DNA of 64,000 nucleotides from the NCBI GenBank assembly GCA_963828825.1, contig CAWHGF010000004.1, forward strand, positions 310,001 through 374,000, given 5' to 3'. A program made the translations under genes and the position numbers. Position 1 is the first letter of the stretch; each line of letters begins with the position of its first letter. Shown here in pieces: positions 60,616 to 64,000 of the stretch. Source of the DNA: Bog-473 sp963828825. Lineage in GTDB: Bacteria > Actinomycetota > Acidimicrobiia > Acidimicrobiales > RAAP-2. The notes below the pieces were generated by a model. The model was not told the origin of the DNA and did not search any database. It saw only the letters and a list, made by a program, of their open reading frames with translations.

Positions 60616-62519
60616 ACAGGTCGGTCCAGTCCCAGGCAGACGCCGAAGGGCGGCGCGACCCACAGCTGTCCGGCACCAGCCTGCCCATAGGGTTCTCCGG
60701 CTCCATGCGGGTGCGACTCCCGGTCTTCGCCCTGGTCGCCATCGGCACGGTCCTGATCGCCGTCATTCCGTTCCCCCACGACGCCCGCCGGGAGATCTCC
60801 ATCGCCGGCGTCATCTTCTTCGCACTCGTCGCCGCCGCTTTTCTGCTCCCCTGGGACCGCTTACCGGACTGGGCCTGGCTCATCATCCCGATCGGCTACA
60901 TCGCGGTCATCGCCATCATCCGTGACGCCCAGGGCGGCTCGGACTCCGGGTTGGTGGTTGTCTACCTGCTTCCGATCGTGTGGCTGTCGCTCTACGGGCG
61001 CCGGCTGCACCTGCTGGTCGGCCTCTTCTGCATGGATGTGGCGCTGCTCGTCCCGCTCCTGATCGTCGGGCCACCCAAGTACCCGACGCTGGAATGGCGC
61101 CAGGTCGCCGTCATGGCCACCGTCACCACCTTGGTCGCATCGACCGTGTACACGATGGTCTCGCGGGACCGGGCCTTCCTGGCCGATTCCGCGCAGCAGT
61201 CCCGCATCGCCCGCCGGAACGCCCGGGAGGCGGACTACGCCCGGGACCGGCTCGAGACCCTGCTGCGGGCCGCCACCGGGAGCGCCATCATGGGTGTCGA
61301 TCCATCCGGGACGGTGACGTTCTTCTCGGCGGGAGCGGAACAGATGCTCGGCTACCGGGCCGCGGAGGTGGTGGGCTTCCACTCCATCGCGGATTTCATC
61401 GATCCCGCCCAGATCGATGAGCGGCGCCAGACGATCGACGCCATGCGGACGGCACTGGAACCCGTTGACGCCGAGACGGCGGCTGAGGTCCCGTGGACCG
61501 CGACGCGCAAGGACGGCCAGCAGCGCCGCTGCGTCGTGCGGGTGCGGGCACTGCCCGTCCCGACGCCTGACTTCGTGCTCGACGAGGAGCGGGGCGACGA
61601 TGCCGAGCCCGTCGAGAAGGAGGCCGTCAGCGGCTCGAACGGCTGGATGCCCCAGAACGACGGGCTCGCTCCCGCCAACGGCGGCTACGTGGTCGTCGCC
61701 ATCGATGTGACCGAGCGTGAGGAGCTGGCCGCCGACCGGGAGCGCCTGTACGCCATTCAGAAAGAGGTCACGCAGTCGCTCATTGAGCAGAACAACCGCC
61801 TGCGCGAGCTCACCCAGATGAAGGACGACGTGGTGGCGACGGTGTCCCACGAATTGCGCACGCCGATCACGTCCATCAGGGGCTTTGTCGAGCTGCTGCT
61901 CGATGCCAGCTCGGATCTGACCGAGAGCCAGATGCGCATGCTGCAGACCATTGAGCGCAACGCGGAGCATCTGCAACGGGTGGCTGAGGATCTCCTGGCC
62001 GACCCGGGCGCCGGTCGGGGGCTGCGGGTCGCGTTCACCGAACTGGACCTGAGCCGTCTCGCCGAGGACGCGGTGCATGCCATGCAGACCTCGGCGACGG
62101 TCGCCGGGATCGTGTTGACCATCGACGCCGGCGACGAAGTACCGATCTTCGGCGACCCGACTCGCCTGCACCAGCTGCTGGGCAACCTCCTCTCCAACGC
62201 GATCAAGTTCTCGCCTCGCGGCGGCCGGGTCCACGTGATCGTCGACGACGTGGACTCCTACGCCAGGGTGCAGGTGCTCGACGAAGGGCCCGGCATCCCC
62301 GAGGGCGAACGCGACCAGCTGTTCGAACGGTTCTACCGCCTGGCGTCGTCAACTGAGATGGGCGTGCCGGGGACGGGCCTGGGCCTGGCCATCGCCAAGT
62401 CCGTCGCCGAAGCGCACGAGGGTTTCGTCGAGATCGCCGACACACCCGGCTGGTCGACCACCTTCAGGGTGTACCTCCCCCTGGGCGCCTCGGTCGCCTC
62501 GGTGATCCGGACCGGGTAA
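60612..62519 (+). CDS. PAS-containing membrane histidine kinase
   Basis: A 635-residue kinase with about five to six membrane segments at residues 33-180 and no large outside domain, a PAS domain (about 212-370, ATGSAIMGVDPSG and MLGYRAAEVVG), a HisKA domain with His413 in VSHELRTPITSIRGF, and HATPase motifs NLLSNAIKFS, DEGPGIPEGE and GTGLGLAIAKS. A Glu/Asp-rich insert (residues 323-340) breaks the PAS domain. The layout suggests sensing within the membrane or of a cytoplasmic ligand. Partner of the regulator just upstream. Confidence 0.92.
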
Positions 62520-62537
62520 CCCGCCCCGCCGGCGGGT

Positions 62538-64000
62538 TCACGCCGCGAGGAAGCCTCCCGACTGGTGCGCCCACAGGCGCCCGTAGACACCCGAACGGCC
62601 TGCCGAGAGGAGCTCGGCATGCGTGCCCTGCTCGACCACGCGGCCGCGGTCGAGCACCACGATGCGGTCGAGGCGGGCGATGGTGGCGAGCCGGTGCGCC
62701 ACGACCAGGGCGGTCGTGCCCTCCATGAGGTGCCACAGCGCCTCCTGCACGAGTGACTCCGACTCGGAGTCCAACGCCGACGTGGCCTCGTCCAGGACGA
62801 GCACCTTGGCCCCCTTGGCCATGGCTTGTGCGATGGCGACACGCTGGCGCTGACCGCCGGAGAGCTTCATGCCGCGCTCCCCCACCACGGTCTGGTACCC
62901 GTCGGGTAGGCGCTCCACGAACTCGTCCACGTAGGCGGCGCGACCGACGGAGCGCACGAGGTCCATGTCGACGCCGTTCCCGCCGTTCCCGCTTTCCATG
63001 CCGTAACAGATGTTCTCGGCGATGGTCCGGTGGAGCATCTGCGGTTCCTGAGGCACGTAGGCGATATGGCCGCGCAGCGAGTGCTGGGTGACGCACGCGA
63101 TGTCCTGACCGTCGATCTCGATCAGCCCACCGTCACGGTCGGCGTAGCGCAGCATCAGCTTGGTCAATGTCGTCTTGCCCGAACCCGAGGGTCCGACCAG
63201 GCCGACGTGCTCGCCCGGTTCGATGCGAAGGTCCAGCCCCTCGAACAACGGAGCCCCGGCGCGGTAGCCGAACCGCAGGTCCCGGAACTCCACCCGCCCG
63301 CGCGGCACCACCATGTCGGGTGCGCCCGGGACGTCGACGATGTCGGGTTGCGTGGCTGCGATGCCGGCGAACTTCGCGCAACGGCCGATGGCGCGGGAGA
63401 TCAACCGGATGAACTCGAACGACTCTTCCAGGCTGGTGCCGACGAACGTCGCGTAGAACAGGATCAGGTAGACCGCACCCGCCGCGGCGACATGGTGCAG
63501 CGCCAGGACCACCCCGACCACGATGGAGGCCCAGTTGAAGAAGGCCATGGCCGACTCCATCTGGATCCGCGTCGTGGTGAAGACCCGGCGAGCCCGCAGG
63601 TCCGCGCTGAGCGAGTCGGCGACCAGCGCGCCGACGTGGTCCTTCTCCCGCTCCTCGGCGGCCTGGGAACGCACGGTGGTCAGATTGGCGATCGTGTCGG
63701 CGATGACCCCGGTCGCCCGGGAGTGGGCGTCGGAGAACTCCTTCTCCGCTGCCACGACCCGGCCCATGCGGCGGTGCAGCACCAGGGCGAACACGGCGAC
63801 CAGCCCGGTCATCACCAGTGCCACGGGCCAGGCCACGATGCCCAGGACAACGATGGCCCCGATGGTGGTGACGCTGATGCGCAGGATGCCCCAGACCATG
63901 GCGTCGATCATGTCCACGAAGGCCCACGTCGAGGTCTCCAGGGTGGCGATGACCTCGCCCGACGGCCTGTCCGTGTGCCAGGAGTGACTGAGGCCGATCA
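62538..64000 (-). CDS. ABC exporter (fused permease-ATPase), 5' end cut by window edge
   Basis: The frame is open to the window edge, so the N-terminus is missing. The visible part begins in the membrane domain (HSWHTDRPSGEV) with at least three helices, then the ATPase: Walker A GPSGSGKTTLTKLM, signature LSGGQRQRVAIAQ, Walker B VLVLDEATSALD and the His loop VVAHRLAT. This is the half-transporter type of exporter for lipids, drugs or peptides; substrate unknown. Tail to tail with the kinase gene, 18 nt apart. Confidence 0.9.
   Translation of the reverse strand, partial: IGLSHSWHTDRPSGEVIATLETSTWAFVDMIDAMVWGILRISVTTIGAIVVLGIVAWPVALVMTGLVAVFALVLHRRMGRVVAAEKEFSDAHSRATGVIADTIANLTTVRSQAAEEREKDHVGALVADSLSADLRARRVFTTTRIQMESAMAFFNWASIVVGVVLALHHVAAAGAVYLILFYATFVGTSLEESFEFIRLISRAIGRCAKFAGIAATQPDIVDVPGAPDMVVPRGRVEFRDLRFGYRAGAPLFEGLDLRIEPGEHVGLVGPSGSGKTTLTKLMLRYADRDGGLIEIDGQDIACVTQHSLRGHIAYVPQEPQMLHRTIAENICYGMESGNGGNGVDMDLVRSVGRAAYVDEFVERLPDGYQTVVGERGMKLSGGQRQRVAIAQAMAKGAKVLVLDEATSALDSESESLVQEALWHLMEGTTALVVAHRLATIARLDRIVVLDRGRVVEQGTHAELLSAGRSGVYGRLWAHQSGGFLAA

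Overview
The window is a high-GC (roughly 70% by eye) stretch of an actinobacterial chromosome, most likely from the Acidimicrobiia or a close relative. Pointers are a mycothiol synthase (MshD), a polyprenol-phosphate-mannose synthase and a GT87 mannosyltransferase, a menaquinone methyltransferase/isochorismate synthase pair, genes joined by 4-base GTGA/ATGA overlaps, and several TANNNT -10 boxes 6-7 nt upstream of start codons (leaderless transcripts). The class-level assignment is inference. I found no rRNA, tRNA, CRISPR array, insertion sequence or prophage.

Layout. 1-353: start of a secreted S53 peptidase cut by the window edge. 826-4290 (+): type II fatty-acid synthesis operon fabD-fabG-acpP-fabF, followed by an anchored SGNH hydrolase. 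5560-18834 (-): one 18-gene his-trp operon, in transcription order hisD-C-B-H-A-F, a GroES-like gene, hisI, trpE, ygfZ, four small unknown genes, trpC-F-B-A. 18918-22432: a small + strand gene, a VapBC-like pair with a degenerate toxin, nth, mshD, and a VIT1-family transporter. 22511-24986 (+): MaoC-like dehydratase, menG, menF. 24969-28013 (-): polyprenol mannose synthase and a two-component system. 28140-32564: AI-2E-family permease, YbhN-like protein, methyltransferase, GT87. 32626-40269: ppk1, ftsW, aquaporin, ABM monooxygenase, bifunctional nuclease, rodA, mscS. 40276-59036 (-): yajC-secD-secF, relA-hisS-aspS-rarA, an S53 peptidase, alaS-ruvX-mltG-aroE. 59043-59916: a long non-coding gap with a structured repeat-hairpin element. 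59917-62519 (+): a second two-component system. 62538-64000 (-): an ABC exporter cut by the edge.

The genes are mostly core metabolism, envelope and translation functions. Points out of the ordinary are a FabD with a C-terminal biotinyl/lipoyl-like domain lacking its lysine, a VapC-like protein missing catalytic aspartates, an S53 peptidase with six 42-residue repeats placed between rarA and alaS, a 17-nt duplication at the fabD/fabG junction, and a hairpin array with five GAGGGG/CCCCTC motifs.

Eight genes (hisD, hisA, mshD, the VIT1-family gene, ftsW, aroE, the S53 peptidase and secD) each need exactly one base added or removed to restore a normal protein. Because most are core genes and several breaks lie in homopolymers or GC repeats, sequence error is the likeliest cause. 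Their coordinates are given for the intact gene I infer.
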